Source: Alphaproteobacteria bacterium
GTDB lineage: Bacteria; Pseudomonadota; Alphaproteobacteria; UBA9219; RGZA01
Reading direction: 5' to 3'
DNA: 64,000 nucleotides
Assembly (NCBI GenBank): GCA_033762625.1
Contig: JANRLI010000002.1
Span: 1 to 64,000, forward strand
Numbering within the stretch: position 1 is the stretch's first letter; each line of letters opens with the position of its first letter. Below, piece by piece: positions 1 through 9,277 of this stretch. Both the position numbers and the translations under genes were made by a program. Below the pieces are notes generated by a model. The model was not told where the DNA came from. It did not search any database and saw only the letters and a list, made by a program, of their open reading frames with translations.

Positions 1-794
1 GGGCCGTGCATGTAGTTTGCGCGCAATTGCATCGCACGGGCCATATAAGAAGGCATTGGCTTACCGGGTTGCATTTGCTTCAGGTTCAATGCGCCTTTTG
101 CGCCTTCCATATTTACGCCAGCAACATCGCTACCACCAAAATTGGTGTTCGCAACATTCGCGCCAGTGAAATCGGAATTGGTGAGGTGTGCGCCGCCAAG
201 GTTTGTGCCTTGCAGCTTCACATTCTTTGCCTTCAAATTGGTTGCTGAATTTTCGCCAATGAAATTTGCGCCAGCAAGATTTGCGCCAGTGAATATCGAA
301 CCATCCAAACGGCTGTCACGCACGGTTACGTTTTCCATATCGGCGTTTGCTGCATTAAGCGGAGCAGAAATACCGATCAGGGTTGCATCTTTCATCTTGG
401 CGTTGGAAAGGTTGATGGAACCAACGCCGCCGGTCAAAACCATGCCAGATAAATCCATGCCGGATAAATCAGCATTGCGTTCGGTGATGGCGATAATCGG
501 GGTGCGCTTGATTTTCAATTCGGCCATCTTGTCTTTAACAGCCTGAATTAAACCGCGTGTGGTGCCTGAAGGATTTTGCACCAGCAATTCACCGCCACCT
601 GCGAGTTGCACTTTTTGCAAACGTGCCGCATTGGAGGTTGGAGCTGGTTTCAGATTATCAAAACGGATGCTGGATTTTTGTGGCTTCAACCCATCCAATG
701 CAAAGTTCATCACTGGCTTTGGAGCAGCAGCGGAAAGTTCGGACTTAAGTCCTTGGTAATTTCTGCGGCTTGCTGTGTAGGTCTGTAAACTCAT
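1..794 (-). CDS. Pentapeptide-repeat protein, 3' end beyond window
   Basis: Reverse-strand reading frame open from an ATG at 794 to the left edge, so the C-terminus is missing. The about 264 visible residues start MSLQTYTASRRNYQGL. The first third is unremarkable; from about residue 105 there are tandem A(D/N)LxG-type pentapeptides (NADLSGMDLSG, TGANLAGANF, TNSDFTGANV), which fold as a right-handed quadrilateral beta-helix. No signal peptide or membrane segment is evident. Such proteins have many roles (structural, topoisomerase-protecting, unknown), so no function is assigned. Identity as a pentapeptide protein is clear; role unknown. Confidence 0.8.
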   Translation of the reverse strand, partial: MSLQTYTASRRNYQGLKSELSAAAPKPVMNFALDGLKPQKSSIRFDNLKPAPTSNAARLQKVQLAGGGELLVQNPSGTTRGLIQAVKDKMAELKIKRTPIIAITERNADLSGMDLSGMVLTGGVGSINLSNAKMKDATLIGISAPLNAANADMENVTVRDSRLDGSIFTGANLAGANFIGENSATNLKAKNVKLQGTNLGGAHLTNSDFTGANVANTNFGGSDVAGVNMEGAKGALNLKQMQPGKPMPSYMARAMQLRANYMHG

Positions 795-934
795 AGATAC
801 AAACGTACCCGAAACGAGTTAACGAGACCTTGAAATTGTCCGGTATCTTATTGATATTATTAGATAATTTCGGATTTAGGCTAAATGTATTTTGTATTTT
901 ATACAACCCAGCGCAGTCGCGGTGGTGCCTCATT

Positions 935-977
935 CCGCCCGAGCGGTTGCGCCCTTTGGCGCAGAGCGAATGGCGGA
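935..977. repeat. Palindromic element, family A, copy 1
   Basis: The core TGCGCC-CTTT-GGCGCA forms a hairpin, flanked by the family arms (CGAGCGGTTG on the left, CAGAGCGAATGG on the right). It ends 11 bases from the stop codon of the LpoA-like gene at 989, between that gene and the pentapeptide gene. The arms match the copies inside hemH, yggS and pyrD. Confidence 0.85.
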
Positions 978-988
978 TATAACCAGTT

Positions 989-2275
989 TTATTGAAACTT
1001 TCTAGGGGCGGGGTCAACCACCTTTGACCCGGTTGCGGTAACTTCCAACACCGCCAGCCCGCGCTCGGCTATGCCTTCATGCGTTAACCGGAAAATTCCA
1101 TCCAATCCCGCAAACCCGCTAGGGTTGGTTAATGCCTGTTCATCATAATTCAACCCTTGCTTGGCCAATACCGCGACGAGGGCGGTTGCATCATAGGCTA
1201 GGCTGGCAAGACGCACAGGTTTTGAACCATAAGCTTTCTGGTAGCGCGAAGTAAATTTCGAACGCTGCGCGGGATCACTGGTTGCAAAAAATCCGCCGAC
1301 CAGAACATTGTATTGCTGCACATTTTGTTCATCCCATAATCCCGTGCCGATAATGGGAATGTCATGCGATGACAATGCAACCGCAGTAAGTTCTGCTGCC
1401 ACATTGCCCAATGCTGCGCCGCCATCCGGCAATAAAATTCCCTGAATTTCGCTGCGCCGTGCCGATATCGCGGCAACGGCTTTCTTGATGCTGTCTTTGG
1501 TGTTGGTATAACGCTGCGTTTCCACAATGCTGATGCCGCTGTTATTTGCTGCCGCCACCGCCATATCGCCGTAGATGGATGACGGCGCAAGAATAGCGAT
1601 ACTGCGAATGCCCTTTGCGCTTGCGTATTGCAAGGCGCGCTGCACTTGTTGCGCAGGGCTAAAGCCAAGCACATAGGTTCCATTGCCCGCAACATTCGCA
1701 TCATTGGTCAGCGCCAAGACGGGAACGCGATTATTGATGAATGTTTTTACCTCCGCCGCGCTTTCGGAAAAGACGGGGCCGATAATTACCTGTGCGCCTT
1801 CTTCCATGGCCATGGTTGCCGCGCGCACGGCTTCGGTCGGCGTTGCGCCACTATCGCGCGGAATAAGTTCAAAATTATCCGCCGATAAATCATTCACCGC
1901 CATTTGCGCAGCGTCCTGAAAACTCTTGCCCATGCTGGCGTTTTTACCCGAAAGCGGCAACAGCAATGCTACTTTTACCGCGCGCGCATTGCTCGCTTTG
2001 CCGGTCATGCTTTGCGGCGGCACATTGTTATTAGACAGGGTCCCATCAAGCGACCCTTGTTGCACTGAACTGGCTAATGGCTCGCTGGTTACAGCGGTTG
2101 CTGGCGCAGCGGCGGGCGTTTCCGTACTGCCATTTTGTTGACCGCCTGCATTATATCCGCCCGTTGCACGGTCTGTTCGAAACCAGCTACCCACTTCGCG
2201 TGACATATTGGAAGCCGTGTTGCAGCCCGTTAATACGACCAGCAATGAAACGACAAGAAGAAGGGGGGTTCGCAT
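989..2275 (-). CDS. LpoA/LppC-like penicillin-binding-protein activator, lipoprotein
   Basis: About 428 residues. The start at 2275 puts a signal peptide with lipobox LTGC at the N-terminus (MRTPLLLVVSLLVVLTGC); a longer frame to 2305 would bury it. After a low-complexity linker, the body from about residue 100 has the periplasmic type-1 binding-protein fold seen in LppC/LpoA (VALLLPLSGKNASMGKSF, then VIIGPVFSESAAEV). Family knowledge: LpoA is an outer-membrane lipoprotein that activates PBP1A during peptidoglycan synthesis. Divergent from rsmI, the usual neighbour of this family. A palindromic element lies just past its stop. Confidence 0.85.
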   Translation of the reverse strand: MRTPLLLVVSLLVVLTGCNTASNMSREVGSWFRTDRATGGYNAGGQQNGSTETPAAAPATAVTSEPLASSVQQGSLDGTLSNNNVPPQSMTGKASNARAVKVALLLPLSGKNASMGKSFQDAAQMAVNDLSADNFELIPRDSGATPTEAVRAATMAMEEGAQVIIGPVFSESAAEVKTFINNRVPVLALTNDANVAGNGTYVLGFSPAQQVQRALQYASAKGIRSIAILAPSSIYGDMAVAAANNSGISIVETQRYTNTKDSIKKAVAAISARRSEIQGILLPDGGAALGNVAAELTAVALSSHDIPIIGTGLWDEQNVQQYNVLVGGFFATSDPAQRSKFTSRYQKAYGSKPVRLASLAYDATALVAVLAKQGLNYDEQALTNPSGFAGLDGIFRLTHEGIAERGLAVLEVTATGSKVVDPAPRKFQ

Positions 2276-2316
2276 GGCGCAAATGCTCGTGTAGGTTGAG
2301 GGCAAGGAGAATAGGC

Positions 2317-3279
2317 GTGTCTAGCGGTAAAAAATATAAGGGCGAAGCAGGTAAAAAGCAAGCTAGCGCAGGGCTGGTTGGGCGAAGCGCAGAGGCATCG
2401 CGCAAAAACATACAGGGCCAACTTACATTGGTTGCTACTCCCATCGGCAATTCTGCAGATATATCGCTACGCGCGCTGGATACGTTGCGTAACGCCGAAC
2501 TCATCTTTTGCGAGGATACGCGGCAAACGCAAAAACTGTTGATGATGCACGGGATTACCGGCAAAAAACTGGTGGCGGCGCACCAGCATAATGAAGCTGC
2601 TGCTGCGCAAAAAATCCTTGCCGAAATCGATGCGGGTAAATCGGTTGTCTATGTCAGCGATGCGGGATTGCCGCTTATTTCCGACCCAGGCGAAACCATC
2701 ATGCACGCAGCGATTGATGCGGGCGCAAAAGTCACCAGCATTCCCGGCGCGAATGCCGCGCTAACGGCGCTGCAACTTTCGGGCTTGCCGCCACTGCCGT
2801 TTTATTTTGCAGGCTTTCTGCCACCCAAAACCAAAGCGCGAAAGGACGTGCTCAAACTCCTGCAATCCATTCCTGCAACCTTGGTCTTTTACGAAGCGCC
2901 GCATCGCTTGGCTGAAACACTTGCCGATATGCTATCGGTGCTTGGCAACCGCAATGCCGCCTATGCACGCGAGCTTACGAAAATGTATGAAGAGGTACGG
3001 CGCGGCACGTTATCGCAGCTTTCAAAACACACTGAAGCACAAGAAACTATTCGCGGTGAATGCGTCATTTGTATTGCGCCGCCTGCGCAAGAAACCGCAC
3101 AAAATAATGATGCCGATGAAACCGATAAGCTGCTGCTCGCCGCGCTCAAAACCCTTTCCCCGCGCGATGCCGCGTTTGATGTTGCGGCCAAAACCGGCCT
3201 ACAGCGCCGCACGCTTTACCAGCGTATTCTGGAATTGAAAAACAATGCAGGCACGGTTGCGGGGAGTGAATGCAAGTGA
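2317..3279 (+). CDS. rsmI: 16S rRNA (cytidine-1402-2'-O)-methyltransferase
   Basis: RsmI methylates the 2'-OH of C1402 in 16S rRNA using SAM. The tetrapyrrole-methylase fold is clear: LTLVATPIGNSADISLRAL near residue 35, FCEDTRQTQKLL, YVSDAGLPLISDPG and IPGANAALTALQLSGLP. The chosen GTG at 2317 follows AAGGAGA at 2303 and gives 320 residues, about 30 more than usual because of a Lys/Gly/Ser-rich N-terminal tail; the frame stays open further upstream. Overlaps yraN by 10 bp, so the two are probably co-transcribed. Confidence 0.95.
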   Translation: MSSGKKYKGEAGKKQASAGLVGRSAEASRKNIQGQLTLVATPIGNSADISLRALDTLRNAELIFCEDTRQTQKLLMMHGITGKKLVAAHQHNEAAAAQKILAEIDAGKSVVYVSDAGLPLISDPGETIMHAAIDAGAKVTSIPGANAALTALQLSGLPPLPFYFAGFLPPKTKARKDVLKLLQSIPATLVFYEAPHRLAETLADMLSVLGNRNAAYARELTKMYEEVRRGTLSQLSKHTEAQETIRGECVICIAPPAQETAQNNDADETDKLLLAALKTLSPRDAAFDVAAKTGLQRRTLYQRILELKNNAGTVAGSECK

Positions 3280-3653
3280 ACGGTCCGCAGAGTGTTCGCA
3301 CAAAAAAAGGCGCGCAGAATTATGCCTACGGTTTATGGGCCGAAAAATTTGCCGAACTTATTTTGCGCATCAAGGGTTATCAGATTTTGGGCCGGCGCAT
3401 TAAAACACCATCGGGAGAAATCGACATTCTGGCAGCAACCAAAAAAACGCTGGTCGTTGTTGAGGTCAAAAAACGCGGCGATGATTTTTCGGCTGCATCC
3501 GCCATCCGCCCTGCGCAGCAAGCGCGCCTGATTGCATCGGGCAGTTACATGATGGGGCAGGTTCAAGGCTATGAAACGGTGCGCTTTGATGCCGTGTTAT
3601 TCGCGCCCAAAACCTTGCCAAAACACATCAAAAATGCGTTTTTTGCCCCATAA
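3270..3653 (+). CDS. yraN: YraN family (UPF0102) nuclease-like protein
   Basis: 127 residues with the UPF0102 core: AEKFAELILRIKGYQILGRR, then TPSGEIDILA and VVVEVKKR, the restriction-endonuclease-like E/D...ExK pattern. The biological role of the family is not firmly settled. Its position behind rsmI and the LpoA-like gene is the standard arrangement. Overlaps the rsmI stop by 10 bp. Confidence 0.92.
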   Translation: MQVNGPQSVRTKKGAQNYAYGLWAEKFAELILRIKGYQILGRRIKTPSGEIDILAATKKTLVVVEVKKRGDDFSAASAIRPAQQARLIASGSYMMGQVQGYETVRFDAVLFAPKTLPKHIKNAFFAP

Positions 3654-3695
3654 ACGCAGCATTAAGATATTTTTACTGTTCTCGATTAGACTACA

Positions 3696-3739
3696 AGGAC
3701 AGCGACTGCTGTCCCGCGAGCTTATGCGAGCGAAGCCAT
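3696..3739. repeat. Palindromic element, family B, copy 1
   Basis: Perfect stem GGACAGC-GACT-GCTGTCC followed by CCGCGAGCTTATGCGAGCG. The reverse complement of the mltA insertion at 34224-34265 matches it at about 39 of 42 positions, and the differences inside the stem are compensatory (A-T for T-A). Lies between yraN and the sirB1-like gene. Confidence 0.85.
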
Positions 3740-3756
3740 ACGGCGTTTGAGTAAAA

Positions 3757-4602
3757 ATGCAGGTAGAGCAAGATCAAGCATTGCGCATTTTGATGTCGGC
3801 GGGCGAAGCACCGGATGACAAGCTGGATATCGGCGAAGTGGCGCTTGCCCTTGCCGCGCTGGAAGATAATCTTGCCGCACTGCCATCCTATCGCTCTTTC
3901 CTTGATATGGTGGTGCGCGACATGATCCGCAAAGGCGGGGATCTATCCAATTCCAAACTCACACTTGATGAACAGATTTTATTATTGCGCAATACGCTGG
4001 TGCATAATTACGGCTTTACCGGCGACCGCGATAGTTACAACAGTTTGGAAAATGCCAATCTGATGCGCGTGATTGACCGGCGCAAAGGGCTTCCTGTTGC
4101 ACTGGGCATCCTCTATTTACACATTGCACGAAAGTTGGAATGGAACATGGTGGGGCTCAGTTTTCCGGGCCATTTCCTGCTGCGGCTGGAAGCGGGCGGT
4201 GACCGCGCGATTTTAGACCCGTTTGATAATTGCGTGGTGCGCCACACGATTGACTTGCGCGAGCTATTGAAATCAACGCAAGGCCTTGATGCCGAATTAC
4301 TGCCCGAACATTATGAACCGGTCAGTGACCGCCAAGTGCTGCTGCGGCTGCAAAACAATATCAAGATGCGACGCTTGCAACATGGCGCGCTGGAAAAAGC
4401 GATTGATTGCCTGCAAACCATGGTGCTGTTTGCGCCCGCCGAAGCGATGCTATGGCGCGAGCTTGGATTATTTCATGGCAAGATGGGCAATATCAAAAGC
4501 GCGGTCACCGCGTTGGAAACCTTTATGAAGCTGGGCGTGCCGGAAAGTTTGAAACATCAAACCGCGCTTATCCTGCAAAAACTGCGTAGCGGGTTGCAAT
4601 AA
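3757..4602 (+). CDS. SirB1-like protein, transglutaminase-like with TPR tail
   Basis: 281 residues. The central part matches the SirB1 family: NTLVHNYGFTGDRDSYNS, then DRRKGLPVALGILYLHIAR and VGLSFPGHFLLRLE. The C-terminal about 80 residues look like TPR helices (HGALEKAIDCLQTMVLFAPA). No canonical catalytic cysteine is evident in the transglutaminase-like part, so it may not be an active peptidase. Function of the family is poorly defined. The start ATG follows a family B palindromic element by 18 bp. Confidence 0.85.
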   Translation: MQVEQDQALRILMSAGEAPDDKLDIGEVALALAALEDNLAALPSYRSFLDMVVRDMIRKGGDLSNSKLTLDEQILLLRNTLVHNYGFTGDRDSYNSLENANLMRVIDRRKGLPVALGILYLHIARKLEWNMVGLSFPGHFLLRLEAGGDRAILDPFDNCVVRHTIDLRELLKSTQGLDAELLPEHYEPVSDRQVLLRLQNNIKMRRLQHGALEKAIDCLQTMVLFAPAEAMLWRELGLFHGKMGNIKSAVTALETFMKLGVPESLKHQTALILQKLRSGLQ

Positions 4603-4620
4603 ACAGATAGCATCAAGACG

Positions 4621-5355
4621 TTACTGGTAACGCTGCCCGCTTGGGTTCGCGCCAGCGCCATGCCATGCTTTGGCAATCAACCGCGCGCGCGCAGCATCTG
4701 CATCTGCCAGCGATGATGACTTAACCGGCGCCCCCGCCGATGCATCAGAAAGCCCGTCGCCCAGAACGCGGCTAATTGCACCGTTCAACACACCGATGGT
4801 GAATTGATTATGCGCCGTCATCCCGCGGCGAACGATTTCTTGTCCAAGAAAGGCTCTGGTTTTGAAAGTTCCTGCTGCTTCATCTTGTGCCAGCAACGTG
4901 GAAATTTGCGCATGCCAGATCTCCATCAGCTGGCTGCGCAGGCCAAACGTCTCGCTAAAACTTCCATCGAGTATGCTGAATATATCCAGCGTGCGCCGCG
5001 CAATACCTTCAGGGTCAATCGTGCGGGGAGCGGGGTGTTCACATGCGCGTCCTGTCGCTGCCTCGGCCAGCGCTTGTGTGGCTGCTTCAATCGCATGGTT
5101 TTTTTGGCCATCATTTGCCGCATGCGTTGCAACAAAGCTATAGAAATCAATCCGCAGCAACGGGGCACTTACATCTTTTGCAATGGCGGCTGCGCGGCCA
5201 ATGATGCTTTGGCGCTCATCATATTTGAACGCTTCTTTAAGCTGGGCGAGCGCTGCCGCCGGGTCGTTCAAGATATTTTCAGCAACCTCGACATGCGCAT
5301 CCGCAAATTCAGCGGCGGTGGTTGGCTCTGATGATGATCCATATTTTCTTGGCAT
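4621..5355 (-). CDS. Hypothetical protein
   Basis: 244 residues, soluble and mostly alpha-helical by composition, with no signal peptide or membrane segment. Alanine-rich, with several short helices (AAALAQLKEAFKYDERQS, AIEAATQALAEAATGRA). I recognise no family. It sits convergently against the sirB1-like gene (18 bp between stops) and divergently from gshB with 84 bp between starts. Confidence 0.65.
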   Translation of the reverse strand: MPRKYGSSSEPTTAAEFADAHVEVAENILNDPAAALAQLKEAFKYDERQSIIGRAAAIAKDVSAPLLRIDFYSFVATHAANDGQKNHAIEAATQALAEAATGRACEHPAPRTIDPEGIARRTLDIFSILDGSFSETFGLRSQLMEIWHAQISTLLAQDEAAGTFKTRAFLGQEIVRRGMTAHNQFTIGVLNGAISRVLGDGLSDASAGAPVKSSSLADADAARARLIAKAWHGAGANPSGQRYQ

Positions 5356-5439
5356 AGCGATGAAACTAACCTTTTACTTTACTTTCAAAAAGCATTTTTT
5401 GCCTTTCCTTTTCAAGGTTTCCGTCTAATTTCATTCATC

Positions 5440-6390
5440 ATGAGCAAGAAATTACGCATCGCGCTGCAAATGGACCCCTTGCAGGGGATTAATATCAATG
5501 GCGACAGCACCTTTGTGCTGGGTCTGGGCGCGCAGGAATTGGGCCACACCCTTTACAGCTATCACCCCAAAGACATGCACTGGCAAAACGGGCAGGTGGT
5601 TGCGCGGGCACAGGAAGTCGCCTTGCGCCGCGAAGCGGGCAATCACTTCACCATTATTGGCGATAAGCGTTTAAATCTTTCAACAGATGTCGATGTGATT
5701 TTGCTACGGCAAGATCCGCCCTTTGATATGGGCTATATCACCAATACGCATCTGCTCGACCAGATTGTTGGCCCGCGCATCATCAATAACCCAACAGGTG
5801 TGCGCAACGCACCGGAAAAACTGCTAATGCTGCGCTGGCCTAATTTATTGCCGCCCACGCTCATTGCGTATGATGGGCGCGATATCACCGAATTCACCAA
5901 GCAGCACGGCACCGTTGTTGCCAAAAAACTTTACGGCAATGCGGGGCGTGATGTGTTTCGCTTTGCGCTCAATGAACTGGATGAGCTGCTAACGCTTGCC
6001 AAGGAACATCTTGAAAAAACCGGGGAGCCGATGTTGCTGCAACCGTTTTTGCCGGAAATCTCCAACGGCGATAAACGCATCATTCTGTTTGATGGCAAGC
6101 CCGTTGGCGTGATGCAACGCATGCCCAAGGAAGGCGAATTCCGCGCCAATCTTGCGCTTGGCGCATCGGCACATAAATGCGAACTAACACAGCGCGATAG
6201 GGATATTTGCAGCATCATCGCGCCGACGTTACGTGAAATGGGCCTTTATTTTGCAGGCATCGATGTCATCGGCGATTACCTGATTGAAATTAACGTGACA
6301 TCCCCCACGGGGCTGCAAGGCATTAATAATCTTTATGATTTAAAGGGTGATGCACGCATGGAAATGCTGTTCTGGAGGGGCCTTTCTTAA
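5440..6390 (+). CDS. gshB: Glutathione synthetase
   Basis: 316 residues, normal for bacterial GshB, which joins gamma-glutamylcysteine and glycine with ATP. The N-terminal domain starts LRIALQMDPLQGINI. The ATP-grasp part shows KKLYGNAGRDVFRF, MLLQPFLPEISNGDKRIILFD cut by usual loops, and the metal-binding EINVTSPTGLQGI near the C-terminus. Single-gene unit, divergent from the preceding hypothetical. Confidence 0.96.
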   Translation: MSKKLRIALQMDPLQGININGDSTFVLGLGAQELGHTLYSYHPKDMHWQNGQVVARAQEVALRREAGNHFTIIGDKRLNLSTDVDVILLRQDPPFDMGYITNTHLLDQIVGPRIINNPTGVRNAPEKLLMLRWPNLLPPTLIAYDGRDITEFTKQHGTVVAKKLYGNAGRDVFRFALNELDELLTLAKEHLEKTGEPMLLQPFLPEISNGDKRIILFDGKPVGVMQRMPKEGEFRANLALGASAHKCELTQRDRDICSIIAPTLREMGLYFAGIDVIGDYLIEINVTSPTGLQGINNLYDLKGDARMEMLFWRGLS

Positions 6391-6463
6391 GCTTTTTTCG
6401 TGAATTGCTTTCACAGCTTTGCGGTATAACTGCCAGTATATTTTTTAACATATTGGACATTAT

Positions 6464-6841
6464 ATGACATCATCCCCACTTCGCATGGTTCGCATCGTAA
6501 CCGTTGCTGCTGCATGGTCACTAACCGCGCTTGGTATTGCAAGCGCCCAGCAAGCAACAGAAGAACGAGGCAACATTGAAGTAATGGCCATCATTCCTGT
6601 GGATTGCAAACTGGATGATGCAGCCCTTGCCGAGGTCCTTGCTGAAAAGCTTGGTGCTTTTTTAACGGCGGAAAACGAAAGCGGCACCCTCGGCATCAAA
6701 AAAGGCCCGGTTGCAGCATCGGTGTTTCCCGCAGCTATGCTTGCCTATCTTAGAGAAAATGGCCATGCCGATATGGATGTCAGCACCCGCGCACGGTTTC
6801 AACGCGGCCCGCGCTTCCAGTGCATTCGCGGAGTATCGTAA
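6464..6841 (+). CDS. Hypothetical secreted protein
   Basis: 125 residues. An N-terminal signal peptide is probable (RIVTVAAAWSLTALGIASAQ, cleavage after ASA). The mature part is about 95 residues with two cysteines (VDCKLDD and FQCIRG) that could form a disulfide in the periplasm. No family recognised. Lies between gshB and dnaQ. Confidence 0.65.
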   Translation: MTSSPLRMVRIVTVAAAWSLTALGIASAQQATEERGNIEVMAIIPVDCKLDDAALAEVLAEKLGAFLTAENESGTLGIKKGPVAASVFPAAMLAYLRENGHADMDVSTRARFQRGPRFQCIRGVS

Positions 6842-6922
6842 ATCATCCCTCATAAATCACCACTGGCATAACCTTCCAAAACGCGCTTGAATGGTCACGT
6901 GTTCATTCTAAATGGAAGCAGC

Positions 6923-7600
6923 ATGCGCCACGTCATCCTTGATACCGAAACCACAGGCTTTGATCCCTTGCAAGGCCACCGTATCGTCGAAATCGGCTGT
7001 GTTGAAATGGTGGGGCATATTGCCACCGGCAAAACATTCCAATGCTATCTAAATCCTGAACGTGACATGCCGCCCGAAGCGCAAAAGGTGCATGGGCTTA
7101 CCGACGCGTTTCTTGCCGATAAACCGCTCTTTAGCCAGGTCGTGGAAGAATTCCTCGATTTCATCAGCGATGATCCACTGGTCATTCACAACGCGCCATT
7201 CGATATGGCATTTTTAAATGCGGAATTAACGCGCATCGGCTTTTCTGCGCTGCCTAAAACCCGCGCGATTGATACGGTCATCTTGGCGCGCAAAGCATTT
7301 CCCGGCGCGCCAGCAAGCCTTGATGCCTTGTGCAAACGCTTCAAGGTCGATGCATCATCGCGCCAATTGCACGGCGCGTTATTGGATGCACGCCTGCTTG
7401 CAGACGTATTCGTTGAATTATCGGGCGGCAAGCAAACCGGCCTTAATATGGAATTTGGCGCCAAAACCAAAACCGAAAAAGCCGCGAGTAAAAACACCCT
7501 GCGCGCGGTGCGCGAATTCCCGCTTTCCGATGAAGAACGCGCCGCGCATGATGCGGCGATTGCCACCATCAACGGCCATATCTGGAACAAAGCGTCTTAG
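6923..7600 (+). CDS. dnaQ: DNA polymerase III epsilon subunit (3'-5' exonuclease)
   Basis: The replicative proofreading subunit. All three DEDDh exonuclease motifs are present: [11 protein letters not shown] (Exo I), [14 protein letters not shown] (Exo II) and [14 protein letters not shown] (Exo III with catalytic His and Asp). The ATG at 6923 begins directly with [13 protein letters not shown] as in the family; the frame is open 12 codons further upstream but those residues are not conserved. 225 residues; the C-terminal tail presumably binds the alpha subunit. Confidence 0.95.
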   Translation: MRHVILDTETTGFDPLQGHRIVEIGCVEMVGHIATGKTFQCYLNPERDMPPEAQKVHGLTDAFLADKPLFSQVVEEFLDFISDDPLVIHNAPFDMAFLNAELTRIGFSALPKTRAIDTVILARKAFPGAPASLDALCKRFKVDASSRQLHGALLDARLLADVFVELSGGKQTGLNMEFGAKTKTEKAASKNTLRAVREFPLSDEERAAHDAAIATINGHIWNKAS

Positions 7601-7609
7601 CGTCTATAA

Positions 7610-8320
7610 TTAAAGCGGTGTGCTAAGGTTCACATCCAAAAATTTAGTACTGCGTTCAAACGCTTTCTTGGCCGCATCGGCATCAAAATGTTCACCGTTA
7701 ATGCGCGAAAACGCATGTTCCACACCGGCGTACACATAACTTTCAATTCTGGGATTCTTGGCAACCGCATCGCGTACGTTTTGTAATGCATCCCCGTTCA
7801 GGTATTTATCATTCTCGGCAAAATGCATCAGCAACGGATTTTTGATATTGGGAACTTCATTCAGTAATTCCGTAAGGCCAACGCCGTAATAGCTGATGTT
7901 GCAATTCGCATCGGAACGCGCGGCCATCAGATACGCAAGTTTACCGCCAAGGCAAAAGCCCATTGTCCCAATGCGGCCATTGGTTCCCGGCATGGCGCGC
8001 GCCTGCTTTAATGTGCTTTGCAGATCCTTCAAACACAGTTCCAGATCCATGCCGTTCATATACGCAATTGCCTGCTGCCACTCGGCGGGGGTTTTATCGG
8101 TCAGCTCCACACCCGGTTGCTGGCGCCAGAAAATATCGGGGCAAATGGCATGATAGCCTTCACGCGCCCAGTTGTCGCACATGGCGCGCATGCTCTCATT
8201 CACGCCAAAAATTTCCTGAATAACCAGCAGGACAGGGGCATTGGCCTTATTGGCCTTGGCCAGATATGCGCCAAAGGTCTTGCCGTCATGGCTTTGGATT
8301 TCAATATTAAATGGGGGCAT
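7610..8320 (-). CDS. Dienelactone hydrolase family protein
   Basis: About 236 residues, alpha/beta-hydrolase. The catalytic triad of the family is visible: nucleophile Cys in MGFCLGGKLAY, Asp in FAENDKYL and His in GVEHAFSR. The start at 8320 (MPPFNIEIQSHDGK) is preceded by a GAGGAG-type ribosome site on the reverse strand; a longer frame to 8380 lacks one. Substrate unknown; family members hydrolyse dienelactones or other small esters in the cytoplasm. Confidence 0.92.
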   Translation of the reverse strand: MPPFNIEIQSHDGKTFGAYLAKANKANAPVLLVIQEIFGVNESMRAMCDNWAREGYHAICPDIFWRQQPGVELTDKTPAEWQQAIAYMNGMDLELCLKDLQSTLKQARAMPGTNGRIGTMGFCLGGKLAYLMAARSDANCNISYYGVGLTELLNEVPNIKNPLLMHFAENDKYLNGDALQNVRDAVAKNPRIESYVYAGVEHAFSRINGEHFDADAAKKAFERSTKFLDVNLSTPL

Positions 8321-8426
8321 TCCGAACTCCTCGAATAAAGGCAGGCCTATTCCTATATACTTCCTCATTGCTCCATTCAAGCGGGGAGCTTATTGTGCTT
8401 TCATCATAACCTTGAAAGGTCATCCG

Positions 8427-8690
8427 ATGAAGTTCACCGTGAATATGGAATGCACACCCGAAGAAGCCCGTGCTTTTTTTGGTCTGCCTGATGTGCAACC
8501 GATGCAACAGGCAATGATGAAGGAGATGCAGGAACGCATGATGTCCGGCATCAAACAGATGGAACCCGATAAAATGATGCAGCAATGGCTGCCCATGAGC
8601 ATGCAGGCCTTTGACCAATTCCAGAAAATGTTCTGGTCTTCGATGCAAACCCCGAACGTGCCAAGCGCACAAGCAGCAAATAAAAAATAG
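8427..8690 (+). CDS. DUF6489-like small protein
   Basis: 87 residues, methionine- and glutamine-rich. The start MKFTVNMECTPEEARAFFGL with LPDVQPMQQAMMKEM and QKMFWSSM fits a small protein family I know from alphaproteobacteria (DUF6489). Function unknown. Followed 11 bp later by a membrane-anchored hypothetical with its own AGGAG, so the two may be co-transcribed. Confidence 0.82.
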   Translation: MKFTVNMECTPEEARAFFGLPDVQPMQQAMMKEMQERMMSGIKQMEPDKMMQQWLPMSMQAFDQFQKMFWSSMQTPNVPSAQAANKK

Positions 8691-8701
8691 GAGCGATCCT
8701 T

Positions 8702-9277
8702 ATGAACTGGAACAAACAAACGATTATCATCTGTGTATGTGTGGTCGTCCTGCTCATCGGTATCGGTTATGTGATCACGCGCAAATCGGATATTGAAACG
8801 CAACCCTCCGCCCCTGTGGTCGCAAACGAAGAAAAACCAAGCGCCCAAACCGCTGAAAAAGAGGCCGAAACGCCTGCCGAAAAAGCAGCGGAATCCGCCA
8901 AAGAACCCGTAAAAGAACAGGTGAAGCAGGAACCTGCCCAACTGCCCCTTGATGAAAACGCGGCGCAAGAAACCAAAAACCTTGAAAAATCATTAGGCAT
9001 CAAAGGCAAGGATGCGCTGGCACGAACGGTTAATTTCGTTGGCGTTCCGGGCAAGCAAATGACGACCATCATCTTTGTTGCACAAGACAAGATGTATAAA
9101 ATGGATATTGCGAATACGTTGCTCTATTCCTGCAAGCTTGCTTCCGCTGTTACCTATTTCACGATCAAACGCGCGGCATTGGGTGCGGGCGATACGGTGA
9201 ACGGTGCGGATGCAGGTGATCTGCATGTCTATGGCAGCGACACATCCAAACCGCCCACTGTGTGCAAGTTGAACTAG
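8702..9277 (+). CDS. Hypothetical membrane-anchored protein
   Basis: 191 residues. One N-terminal membrane helix (IIICVCVVVLLIGIGYVI) is followed by a Glu/Lys/Ala/Pro-rich linker to about residue 85 and a globular C-terminal domain of about 95 residues containing two cysteines (YSCKLAS, TVCKLN). Topology suggests a periplasmic or cytoplasmic domain tethered to the inner membrane. AGGAG precedes the start. No family recognised. Confidence 0.75.
   Translation: MNWNKQTIIICVCVVVLLIGIGYVITRKSDIETQPSAPVVANEEKPSAQTAEKEAETPAEKAAESAKEPVKEQVKQEPAQLPLDENAAQETKNLEKSLGIKGKDALARTVNFVGVPGKQMTTIIFVAQDKMYKMDIANTLLYSCKLASAVTYFTIKRAALGAGDTVNGADAGDLHVYGSDTSKPPTVCKLN

Noticed and set aside
6-546. Forward-strand open frames at the left edge
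   Set aside because: They are antisense shadows of the reverse-strand pentapeptide-repeat gene, whose A(D/N)LxG pattern is clear on translation.
745-1017. 90-codon reverse frame downstream of the LpoA-like gene
   Set aside because: It overlaps the LpoA-like C-terminus, the palindromic element and the pentapeptide start; its composition is not protein-like.
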